Positions 38,947-46,690 of a DNA stretch of 64,000 bases are shown in pieces (position 1 is the first letter of the stretch; each line of letters begins with the position of its first letter). Made by a program: the position numbers and the translations under genes. The notes under the pieces are model-generated. The model did no database searches, had not been told where the DNA came from, and was given only the letters and a program-made list of their open reading frames with translations. The DNA is taken from the NCBI GenBank assembly GCA_024742485.1, contig JANSYK010000001.1:1550001-1614000 (forward strand), written 5' to 3'. This stretch comes from Alphaproteobacteria bacterium (GTDB lineage: Bacteria; Pseudomonadota; Alphaproteobacteria; Rhizobiales; Rhizobiaceae).

Positions 38947-40106
38947 ACGGTCAACTGATCACTGATCGATCGGTCATAGGATACCAGATAGGGATCGGGT
39001 CCCACGATAGCGGGGCTTTTCCAGACAATGTCGAAAGCCCCATCCTGTCTGGATTTTCCGACAAGCGGACGCATGGTGAAATGGTTTGTCTCGATATCGA
39101 TAAACAAATCACCGGCTGGAGACTTGAACACCGCCCCGGACAGGGCACTCAGTATCTCATCGGTTCCCGCACTGCCGGCCAACCGCACGGCATCGGCAAA
39201 AATGTGCACAAGAGAATAGCCGACTTCACTGTAGACACCGGGCATGATGTCTGTTCCATACCTTCCAGCGAAGGCATCGACAAAATCCTGGTTGCGTGAC
39301 GACTGTACGGAGCCAAAATAGGGAGATACGGACAGATGACCACCGCGAACTTTCGGTTCCATCTTCGCCAATTCGGATTCGGTGGTCGTCAGTGAAGCGA
39401 TGGGAACATCACCACTGAACTGGTTTATTTGCGAATAGGCGGTATAGAGGGTGATGCTGTCTTCGCCGACAACCGTGGACAGGATCACGTCCGCATTCTG
39501 ATCGGCAATCTGCTCAAGGACTGACCGCATTTGGCGACCATCAGCACCAAAAGGCAGGTAGACCTCAGAAACAATCTTTCCATCGCTGCTCGACAGAAAT
39601 TCGGTCACAATCCGGTTGATCTCGCGTGCATAAAGCGTGTCGGACCCGATCAACGCCACGTTTCGCCCGAGTGTGCTGTAAACATATTGCAGCAGCGGCA
39701 GGATCATCTGATTGGGAACAGCTCCGCCGTAGATGACATTCGGAGAGTATTCGAAACCTTCATAGACAGACGGGTAGAACAAAACGCCATCATATCGTTC
39801 AATGATCGGAAGAACCGCCTTTCGGCTTGTCGACAGGCAGCAACCAAAAATGGTGTTGACCTTGTGCTTCAAAAGCAGCTCAAGCGCCATCTCTGCATAG
39901 CGGTGGTCATCCCCACCCGGATCGAGAATGACCGGCTCCAGCAGGTTACCATCGATTCCGCCGCTTTCATTGATCTCGTCACAGGCCAACAAGATGCCCT
40001 GAAGGTGAGCATTCTCCGTTACGGCCATGGTTCCCGACTGGGAAAAGAGCACACCGATTTTTATTGGCTCGTTCTGCAAGTCCACCTCATCTTCCACCGA
40101 TATCAT
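38943..40106 (-). CDS. amiC: AmiC-type amide sensor (periplasmic-binding-protein fold, no signal peptide)
   Basis: A 387-residue Peripla_BP_5/6 protein without a signal peptide, so cytoplasmic like AmiC. PIKIGVLFSQSGTMAVTENA, GCCLSTSRKAVLPIIERYDG, LFYPSVYEGFEYSPNVIY and the hinge VGEDSITLYTAYSQ resemble the amide-sensing AmiC and the related UrtA group. In Pseudomonas AmiC sequesters AmiR and releases it on binding an amide; adjacency with amiR here supports the same role. The start overlaps the amidase gene by 20 bp. Confidence 0.88.
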   Translation of the reverse strand: MISVEDEVDLQNEPIKIGVLFSQSGTMAVTENAHLQGILLACDEINESGGIDGNLLEPVILDPGGDDHRYAEMALELLLKHKVNTIFGCCLSTSRKAVLPIIERYDGVLFYPSVYEGFEYSPNVIYGGAVPNQMILPLLQYVYSTLGRNVALIGSDTLYAREINRIVTEFLSSSDGKIVSEVYLPFGADGRQMRSVLEQIADQNADVILSTVVGEDSITLYTAYSQINQFSGDVPIASLTTTESELAKMEPKVRGGHLSVSPYFGSVQSSRNQDFVDAFAGRYGTDIMPGVYSEVGYSLVHIFADAVRLAGSAGTDEILSALSGAVFKSPAGDLFIDIETNHFTMRPLVGKSRQDGAFDIVWKSPAIVGPDPYLVSYDRSISDQLTV

Positions 40107-41445
40107 TGTCGATTATACGGGCAATTGCCAGAAGGTCCTCGTCGCGTCCGGGTCTGCCCATCAGCATGAGGCCAATGGGAAGGCCAGACAGGGAAGTTCC
40201 AGCCGGGATGCTTATACAGGGAAGTCCCGCAAGATTACCAAGCCAGCAAAACCAGGTCATTGCGTCCTGGGTCGCAACCCTGCGGCCACCGAATTTCTGC
40301 CAGTCCTCTCCATGTCGCGGCGCAGCAACAGGAAGTGTCGGCAGCGCCAATGCGTCCCATGGCGGAAGGTCATCGAAAAGCGCCCGAACCAATTGGCCGC
40401 GAACTTTTTGCGCCTCCAGAAGCTCCACACCCGTCAACCGTTTTCCGGCTTCCAGATGGGCACGGGTCACATCGGAGTAACCCTCGGCGCCCTTTTCAAG
40501 GCGCCGCCGATGATAGGCCGATGCCTCGCAATGCAAGATCGCCTCCCAGGCAGCGAAATAGGTCGAGATGCGGGGTAGCTCTGCTTCACACAGCTGGGCT
40601 CGGGTTGAATCAAGGGCGTTCCTGACAGTAGCATCAACCTCGTCCGATCTTTCAAGCCCCCTGCCGGTCAGGTGAACAAGGCGTGGCCGAAGAACCGGCG
40701 GCTGCGCTTGAAAGGCCTCGGCTGATCGGGTGGACTGGTCTTTTGGATCGGCGCCGAAAAAATAGGGCAAGAGCCGTGGAATATCGTCCAGCGCCGTCGT
40801 TATCGGTCCCGGCGCATCCAGTGACCAGCTTAGCGGCAACACCCCGTGCCGGGACGCTCTGCCATAGCTCGGTTTAAACCCGTATGTGCCACATGCTGAG
40901 GATGGAATGCGGACCGACCCACCGGTATCGCTCCCCAATGCCGCTGAAACGATACCGGCGGCAACGGCTGCTCCAGACCCGCCACTGCTGCCCCCGGTAA
41001 TATGATCAAGGTTATGCGGGTTTCTCGTCACGCCTATGTTCGACGTTGTATTGGTGGCCCCAAAGGCCCATTCATGCATGTTGGTCTTGGCAAATATGAT
41101 GGCACCGGCAGCGCGAAGATTGGCAACAATCGTAGCGTCAACACCACCCGGTTCAATCGGCGCTGCATCCGAACAGGCGGTCGTTGGATAGTCTTTCGTC
41201 AAGTAGTTGTCCTTGACAGCGATGGGTATTCCATCAATCGGGCTCCTTGGACGGCCCGATTTCCGCCGTTCTGTCGCAGCGGACGCTTGGTCCATGACAA
41301 TTGAGGCCTCAATCGACACGAACGCATTCAGGGCCGACTGATGCCTTGCTTGTTCCAGGGAATGCTCGGCAAGGGATACTGGTGTGCTCGATCCATCCGC
41401 CAGGGCACTGATCTGCCCTGTCAGGCTGTCAATCTGGTTTGCCAT
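40087..41445 (-). CDS. Amidase-signature-family amidohydrolase
   Basis: A 452-residue amidase with the Ser-cisSer-Lys triad: lysine in [12 protein letters not shown], cis-serine in [15 protein letters not shown], nucleophile in [12 protein letters not shown]. This places it in the AtzE/GatA-like amidase signature family, not the nitrilase-type AmiE of Pseudomonas. ATG 41445 has CGGAG 7 nt upstream. It overlaps both neighbours (a 51-residue GatC/AtzG-like gene and AmiC). The substrate is probably a small amide taken up by the transporter encoded upstream. Confidence 0.93.
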   Translation of the reverse strand: MANQIDSLTGQISALADGSSTPVSLAEHSLEQARHQSALNAFVSIEASIVMDQASAATERRKSGRPRSPIDGIPIAVKDNYLTKDYPTTACSDAAPIEPGGVDATIVANLRAAGAIIFAKTNMHEWAFGATNTTSNIGVTRNPHNLDHITGGSSGGSGAAVAAGIVSAALGSDTGGSVRIPSSACGTYGFKPSYGRASRHGVLPLSWSLDAPGPITTALDDIPRLLPYFFGADPKDQSTRSAEAFQAQPPVLRPRLVHLTGRGLERSDEVDATVRNALDSTRAQLCEAELPRISTYFAAWEAILHCEASAYHRRRLEKGAEGYSDVTRAHLEAGKRLTGVELLEAQKVRGQLVRALFDDLPPWDALALPTLPVAAPRHGEDWQKFGGRRVATQDAMTWFCWLGNLAGLPCISIPAGTSLSGLPIGLMLMGRPGRDEDLLAIARIIDNDIGGR

Positions 41446-41584
41446 CGGGCAACTCCGGCGAGAAAACATGGGCGGGCTCTTCGTACAGGTTCACCTCTGA
41501 CCGCTGCAATCCGCGCCTGATGCGCCTGAGGGTAGCCGCGATGCGCCTTTCTTGGTCTTTGGTAAGTTTCACCTCTTCGGTCAC
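41429..41584 (-). CDS. Small GatC/AtzG-like (DUF4089-type) protein
   Basis: A 51-residue protein starting at GTG 41584, 6 nt after GGGAG and 1 nt after the ATPase stop, and ending 17 bp inside the amidase gene. It contains the helix KLTKDQERRIAATLRRIRRG and a tail EPAHVFSPELP, resembling the short partner proteins (AtzG, GatC) that wrap amidase-signature enzymes. Tight packing in the operon and the position directly before the amidase support this; similarity is too short for certainty. Confidence 0.6.
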   Translation of the reverse strand: MTEEVKLTKDQERRIAATLRRIRRGLQRSEVNLYEEPAHVFSPELPDGKPD

Positions 41585-41585
41585 G

Positions 41586-42284
41586 TCACACTCCCAGCAA
41601 TTCCTGCTGAAGTGCCTTGTCGTGGCGCAGGCGGTCCCTGTCGGTTTCCATTCGAATGGAACCCTTCTCCATGACATAGGCGCGATCAGCGATGGAAAGG
41701 CAGAAATCAAGGTTCTGCTCGGCAATCAAAATGGCGATTCCGCGCTCAGTGTTCATTCGTTTCAAAACACCGGCCATCTCATCGATGATCGATGGCTGTA
41801 CACCTTCGGTCGGCTCGTCCAGGAGCAATATTTTCGGTTTGATCGCCAGTGCACGTGCGAGCGCAAGAATTTGTTGCTGCCCCCCTGACAGACCTCCGGC
41901 CAGATCGTCAACTTTCGGTTTGAGAAGCGGAAAATCCAGCAACAATTCCGCGATGGTTTCCTTGGCGTCGTGACCATTTGACGCGGCCGCGACGGCGATA
42001 TTTTCGGCAACGCTCATTCGCGGAAAAACAAACCGTCCCTGCGGTACATATCCCAGCCCCATTCGCGCGCGTTTGGCGGGTGCCGGCGGGGCTGTCCTGT
42101 CATCAATTTCAACAAGGCCCGATTTTGACGGAATGAGCCCGGTGGCAAATCGCATCAGGGTCGTTTTGCCCACACCATTGCGACCCAGCAGGGCAACCGC
42201 CTCACCCGTTTTGACGGAAATGGAGACGTCCCGAATGATGATCGTCTTACCGTATCCACCCGTTGCGTTGCTGATCTTAAACAT
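41586..42284 (-). CDS. ABC transporter ATP-binding protein, LivF/UrtE type
   Basis: A 232-residue ATPase with Walker A GRNGVGKTT, LivF-type GLGYVPQGRFVFPRMSV, signature LSGGQQQILALARAL, Walker B ILLLDEPTEGVQPS and AEQNLDFCLSIADRAY, all intact. It overlaps the fused permease/ATPase gene by 8 bp. ATG 42284 follows AGAGG by 5 nt. With the fused ATPase domain it would form the ATPase pair of a HAAT-type importer. Confidence 0.94.
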   Translation of the reverse strand: MFKISNATGGYGKTIIIRDVSISVKTGEAVALLGRNGVGKTTLMRFATGLIPSKSGLVEIDDRTAPPAPAKRARMGLGYVPQGRFVFPRMSVAENIAVAAASNGHDAKETIAELLLDFPLLKPKVDDLAGGLSGGQQQILALARALAIKPKILLLDEPTEGVQPSIIDEMAGVLKRMNTERGIAILIAEQNLDFCLSIADRAYVMEKGSIRMETDRDRLRHDKALQQELLGV

Positions 42285-44088
42285 GCTCGCCTCTTCCCAG
42301 ATAGATGTCGAGAACAGCATCATTCAAGCGCAGGGAATCAATATCGCCTTCCGCAAACAGCTTTCCCTGATGAAGGACGGTCACGTGACCCTCAAGCGTG
42401 CGGACGAACTCCATATCGTGCTCCACGACCACCACCGTCGTGTGCCGTGCCAATGTTCTGACGAGCAGCGATAGTTCCCTTGTTTCCTCATTGGTCATGC
42501 CGGCCGCCGGTTCGTCCAGCAGAACCACGCGCGGCGCAAGGCAAAGTACCATTCCGATGTCCAGCCACTGCTGTTGGCCGTGAGAAAGCGCATCAGCCTG
42601 AACCTTTGATTGGGCTTCAAGGCCAAGCATGCCCAGTACTTTCTGGCTGATTTCCCTGGCACGGACATCATCACGCGTCCTCGCGAATGCCGCGGTCCAA
42701 AGATTGTCCAGGACAGTCAGTTCACCAAACACCTGCGGCTTCTGGTTTTTAACCCCCAGCCCCCTTCGAACGCGATCAAAGACCGCGACATTGGCGATCT
42801 CATCGCTACCGAGCCTGATCGTTCCGCCTTCTGGCCGGTAGAGGCCGACACAGGTTTTCAGAAAGGAACTCTTTCCGGCGCCGTTCGGGCCAATGAGAGC
42901 GTGCGGCTTGCCTTCAACAAAGTGACGGCTGACCTTGTTGACCGGAATAACGCCACCGAAACGTTTGAGCAAATCCTCCGTCAACAATGGTTTCGCAGGT
43001 CCCGCCTGCCGCTCGGCATCGATCAAAATGCTCTCGAGCACCGCTGTGTCGATTTTGACAGCACCGGTGTTGCGTGCCGCATCGTTCGGATCCGGAAGGA
43101 AACGTTTCCAAAATCCACCGATGGCTCCGAGAAAGCCGTTTTGGAGAAACAACACAAGGAGGACCAGGACGGCGCCGAGAATGAGGGTGGTCTGGCCACC
43201 AACGGTCCCGCCACCAAGCCAGAACGAAAGCCAGCCAATTCCAATGGCGCCGAGGAACGGACCAGCCAAAGTCCCCAATCCCCCAATCAGGACATAGATT
43301 GGAACGAGCAAAGCTTCCTGCACCGAGAAGATCGATGGATTGAGATAATTGGCCCACAGTCCGAACAGCGCTCCGGCAACACCAGCGACCGCCCCCGAAT
43401 AGGCGAAATTGATGACCTGGTATTTGCGGATGTCATATCCCAGGAGCTCCGTTTTTTCGATGTCGATGCGAATGCAGTCGACGATGCGCCCAAAATTGCT
43501 GCGCATCAGCCATCGCGTTACGAAATAGATGGAAGCGGACAACAGAACCACCGTGACAAATGCGGCATTGGGTCCGAGTGCATCAGAATCCGCGCCGAGA
43601 CCCAACACAATGCCAGGTATGTTGGCCAGCCCATTGTCGCCACCGATATCTGCAGCCCCAACATCCAATTTGAATGTTTGCGTAACCGACCAGAGCAGGA
43701 GCGTGAACGTATAGGATAGGATGGTGCTTTGGAGGTCGCCCATGCGAGCAAAAAAGATCACATATCCCAGGGCCGCCGCCACCAATGCTCCGAAGGCTGC
43801 ACCAGCTGGTAGAGCCCAGACGAGGGTCAGGCCGGTTGTGGGCGCCATGTTGATGGCAACGACACTGCCCAGATAACCGCCCAGTCCATAGAAAGCGGTC
43901 TGGGCGAGACTGAGAAATCCGCCACGTCCCCAGATGATATCAAGACTCAATCCAAGCAGGCCGAAAATGACCCACGATGTAGCAACGAAAGCAAGATACG
44001 GGTCGATATGCCCTGCCAGAGCCACGGCCAGAAGTGTAGCGATGGCTGGAAAGATCAGGCCGGAAGATGAAAAGAGCTTTTCTGACAT
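42277..44088 (-). CDS. LivM-LivG fusion: permease plus ATP-binding protein in one chain
   Basis: A 603-residue two-domain protein. Residues 1-325 form a LivM/UrtC-like permease with about nine membrane segments, including IIWGRGGFLSLAQTAFYGLG and the GLGTLAGPFLGAIGIGWL region. After a linker (about 326-365), residues 370-600 form a LivG/UrtD-like ATPase with Walker A GPNGAGKSS, signature LSHGQQQWLDIG, Walker B VVLLDEPAAGM and VVVEHDMEFVR. No frame break is seen at the junction. The separate LivH permease lies 9 bp upstream. Confidence 0.93.
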   Translation of the reverse strand: MSEKLFSSSGLIFPAIATLLAVALAGHIDPYLAFVATSWVIFGLLGLSLDIIWGRGGFLSLAQTAFYGLGGYLGSVVAINMAPTTGLTLVWALPAGAAFGALVAAALGYVIFFARMGDLQSTILSYTFTLLLWSVTQTFKLDVGAADIGGDNGLANIPGIVLGLGADSDALGPNAAFVTVVLLSASIYFVTRWLMRSNFGRIVDCIRIDIEKTELLGYDIRKYQVINFAYSGAVAGVAGALFGLWANYLNPSIFSVQEALLVPIYVLIGGLGTLAGPFLGAIGIGWLSFWLGGGTVGGQTTLILGAVLVLLVLFLQNGFLGAIGGFWKRFLPDPNDAARNTGAVKIDTAVLESILIDAERQAGPAKPLLTEDLLKRFGGVIPVNKVSRHFVEGKPHALIGPNGAGKSSFLKTCVGLYRPEGGTIRLGSDEIANVAVFDRVRRGLGVKNQKPQVFGELTVLDNLWTAAFARTRDDVRAREISQKVLGMLGLEAQSKVQADALSHGQQQWLDIGMVLCLAPRVVLLDEPAAGMTNEETRELSLLVRTLARHTTVVVVEHDMEFVRTLEGHVTVLHQGKLFAEGDIDSLRLNDAVLDIYLGRGEHV

Positions 44089-44097
44089 GACGCGCCT

Positions 44098-44964
44098 CTA
44101 GAGCTTGCGGCGCCATTTGGACGATATCCCGAGGGGATAGAGCCAAAGCAGCAGTGCTGTTGCGAGAAAGAAGAACACGTCACCGATAACGGACGTCATG
44201 AAACTCGCGGTCACCGACGCACCCCCGCCAAGCCCAACCGCTGTCAGGGCCGTACCGGTCAGAGCCACCGGACCAGCGACAACAACCGTCAGAAATCCCT
44301 TGACGGCAAAAAACAGTCCCATGGAGGGGGTGGCGGGAATAATCGGCAGCAACACCGCACCGGCAAAGCCGGCCAGGCCTGTTCCGATCGCAAAGGTAAG
44401 CATGTTGATCCGGGACGAATCGATACCGATTGCCTGTGCCATTTCCGGCTCCTGGATCGACGCGCGCGCCTTCATTCCATAGACTGTTCGGGTCAACAGC
44501 AGATAGACGAATGCAAGCGTACCGGCGGCAACTGCAATCATCGCCAGAGGATAAGCGGCGAGACTGAACTCGCCGATCCTGATGCTGTATTGCGGCATGC
44601 CGATACCCGGAGAAACAGTTCCAAATAACAGCACCGCTCCCTGGTTGAATACCATGCCGAGGCCCCATGTCGCGAGCATCGTGTCAAACAACCTGCCATA
44701 GAGGCGCCTGACGACAAGGACTTCGACGACACCACCAATCAACATCGTGATCATGACCGCGACCGGAATGGCCAGCACATATGGAATGCCGATTTGTGTG
44801 GCAGTCAGCGCGGAATACGCACCGACCATCAGGAACTCACCATGCGCAAGGTTGATGACGCCCATGAGTCCGTAAACAACTGCAAGTCCCAGCGTCGCGA
44901 TGAGCAGGATTGATGCGCTTGAGAGTGACGACAGCAACACTGTTGCCAGGTAGTCCGGTTCCAT
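44098..44964 (-). CDS. ABC transporter permease, LivH/UrtB type
   Basis: A 288-residue membrane protein with eight to nine hydrophobic segments. The family signature GVINLAHGEFLMVGAYSALT is present, followed by VVRRLYGRLFDTMLATWGLG. ATG 44964 has GGGAG 6 nt upstream. It is preceded by a 10 bp intercistronic hairpin after the binding-protein gene and followed closely by the fused permease/ATPase. Confidence 0.93.
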   Translation of the reverse strand: MEPDYLATVLLSSLSSASILLIATLGLAVVYGLMGVINLAHGEFLMVGAYSALTATQIGIPYVLAIPVAVMITMLIGGVVEVLVVRRLYGRLFDTMLATWGLGMVFNQGAVLLFGTVSPGIGMPQYSIRIGEFSLAAYPLAMIAVAAGTLAFVYLLLTRTVYGMKARASIQEPEMAQAIGIDSSRINMLTFAIGTGLAGFAGAVLLPIIPATPSMGLFFAVKGFLTVVVAGPVALTGTALTAVGLGGGASVTASFMTSVIGDVFFFLATALLLWLYPLGISSKWRRKL

Positions 44965-44981
44965 TGCGATCTCCCGATAGC

Positions 44982-45005
44982 GGTGCGCCTGCAAGCAGGC
45001 GCACC
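44982..45005 (-). other. Intercistronic hairpin after the amide-binding protein gene
   Basis: A perfect 10 bp stem, GGTGCGCCTG with CAGGCGCACC, and a four-base loop lie 9 nt after the binding-protein stop. No T-tract follows. Such hairpins stabilise the upstream cistron and explain excess binding protein over membrane components. Confidence 0.6.
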
Positions 45006-45014
45006 TCTGGCTGC

Positions 45015-46223
45015 CTATTCGTTTTCAGGGGTAAAATGCTCAGCCGTATCAGGGCTGGCAATCAGATCGCATTTTTCATTTTCATAGGTCGGCGCTGAAC
45101 CCGGATAGGTCTGTACGATCCTGAAACCATGATTGGCGTCACCCTCGGCAATGTAGATGTCCTGACGCAGATGGTGCGATCCGGGTTCCAGTGTGACATT
45201 GCCATTTGGTGCGTTGAATGTGAGGCCGCTTTCAAGCGCTGCAATGACCGCGTCCGGGTCCGTTGAACCGGCTTTGTTTGCGGCAGCAGCCCAGAGGTGT
45301 ACGGCGTTCCACACATCCACGGCTCCAGCCACGATCGGCGTGTCGTTTCCGTATTTCGCCTGCCACAACTCGATGAACTCGGCATTCGCCGGGCTGTCCA
45401 CCGATGGAAAGTAGCCCATGCTTGCTATCAGCCCTTCGCCGGCTGCCGGCGACACGACAACCTGCTGGTTTCCAGATCCGTAATTGGTGGACACAACGCC
45501 AATGTCCTCTTTGAGCCCCGCCGCCGCGAACTGTTCAAGGAATCCCGTCTGGTTAGCGCCGACTGGCAGGGCAACAACGAAGTCAGGTTTTGCCGCCTGA
45601 ATCTTCTGAATGGTCGGTGCATAGTCCGTTACCGACAAGGCGAGGTAATCTTCACCGACGACTTCCGCACCGTTTTGCGCTGCATATTCATGGATCCAGT
45701 GTCCAGAAATCGTGCCGAAATTGTAGTCCGGCGCCATGATGTATATGCGCTTGCCATAGTTTTCGACCGCCCATTTCATCAGCACTGACAATTGCTGTGA
45801 TGCCGACGAGCCGGTGACAAATGTCTGCTTGTCACAGGCGCCGCCCTCATACAGCGATGAATAGAAATAAGGGATATTTGCCTTTCGGAAGATCGGACGA
45901 ATGGCTTCCCGCGACGAACTGGTAAGGCCGGCGAACATCGCCGCTATTCCATCGCGAAGAACCGCCGTATTGGCGTATTGAGTATATTTGGACAGTTCGG
46001 ACTGTGCATCGTAACCAATAACGGCAACCGGTTCACCGTTCACACCACCGGCAGCATTGATGCGCTCGACCGCAAGGTTCAGAGCATTGTTTTGCTGAAT
46101 GCCATAAATGTTGAGGCCGCCTGTGAGATCGAATATGGCGCCTATTTTGGTCTGTGCATGTGAGATCGCGCTTGGCATTGTGACGGACAACGCCACACCG
46201 AGGGCTGCAATGGCTATTTTCAT
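45015..46223 (-). CDS. Periplasmic substrate-binding protein (urea/short-chain amide type, HAAT family)
   Basis: A 402-residue Peripla_BP protein with signal peptide MKIAIAALGVALSVTMPSAI and cleavage after SHA near residue 23. The mature part starts KIGAIFDLTGGLNIYGIQQN and contains LNLAVERINAAGGVNGEPV and the ligand cleft AGLTSSSREAIRPIFRK, as in UrtA and amide-binding proteins. GGGAGG lies before the ATG. It is first in an eight-gene operon ending in amiR. Confidence 0.92.
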   Translation of the reverse strand: MKIAIAALGVALSVTMPSAISHAQTKIGAIFDLTGGLNIYGIQQNNALNLAVERINAAGGVNGEPVAVIGYDAQSELSKYTQYANTAVLRDGIAAMFAGLTSSSREAIRPIFRKANIPYFYSSLYEGGACDKQTFVTGSSASQQLSVLMKWAVENYGKRIYIMAPDYNFGTISGHWIHEYAAQNGAEVVGEDYLALSVTDYAPTIQKIQAAKPDFVVALPVGANQTGFLEQFAAAGLKEDIGVVSTNYGSGNQQVVVSPAAGEGLIASMGYFPSVDSPANAEFIELWQAKYGNDTPIVAGAVDVWNAVHLWAAAANKAGSTDPDAVIAALESGLTFNAPNGNVTLEPGSHHLRQDIYIAEGDANHGFRIVQTYPGSAPTYENEKCDLIASPDTAEHFTPENE

Positions 46224-46297
46224 TTGAGGTATTCCTCCCGTTGGAAAACAGACTGAACACCGTCATCAATGTTTGGAAAAGGAGTGCTTCAAATACA

Positions 46298-46338
46298 AAG
46301 CGACCCATACAGGATTGTGGTGTCCAGCAGAGTCGCTT
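46298..46338 (-). promoter_or_regulatory. Leader hairpin P2 (possible ANTAR-controlled terminator)
   Basis: On the minus strand AAGCGAC (46338-46332) pairs with GTCGCTT (46304-46298) over a 27-nt loop that can itself fold (CCACA with TGTATGG). A weak T-rich run (TTTGTATTTG) follows, as for an inefficient intrinsic terminator. It lies about 75 nt upstream of the first gene. Confidence 0.45.
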
Positions 46339-46348
46339 GATGATTTTA

Positions 46349-46364
46349 GGTGCATCGTCGCACC
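46349..46364 (-). promoter_or_regulatory. Leader hairpin P1 with six-base loop (ANTAR-type)
   Basis: GGTGC and GCACC enclose the hexaloop GACGAT. ANTAR targets are paired stem-loops with six-base loops having A at position 1 and G at position 4; here G4 is kept and position 1 is G. It precedes P2 in the leader of the operon that encodes AmiR. Confidence 0.5.
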
Positions 46365-46690
46365 ATTCAAAAAACACACACCCTTCAAATTTTGTCAAGT
46401 CCGGTCAGGTGGGAACCGCTTGCGGCCCCTGAAAATCCGGTTTCATTGTGTTCCGATCAACGCCAAAAACCTTGGCAGATTCGCCTTGGATCTCCGGTAT
46501 TCGACGAGATCGGCCGCCAACGATCGAACCGTCGGCACCAGATGATGCCAGTCCAATATCGCGGTGATCGAGGTGCAAGGATCATGAAGTTGCGGCACAA
46601 TTCGCGTTTTCCACTGCAACCAATCCGTGCTTTACTCTCACCGATTCCCGATGCGCCCGATCGTCTTTCGAACAGCCGGTACGAACCGCC

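Larger units (their letters stand above)
46224..46690. other. Divergent leader region between the amide operon and the ABC exporter
   Basis: There are 467 bp without a gene. The operon side holds a perfect -35 TTGACA (46398-46393, minus), with only a poor -10 (T-run) at the expected distance, then hairpins P1 and P2. The exporter side (46400-46690) shows no clear promoter or repeat. Confidence 0.45.
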
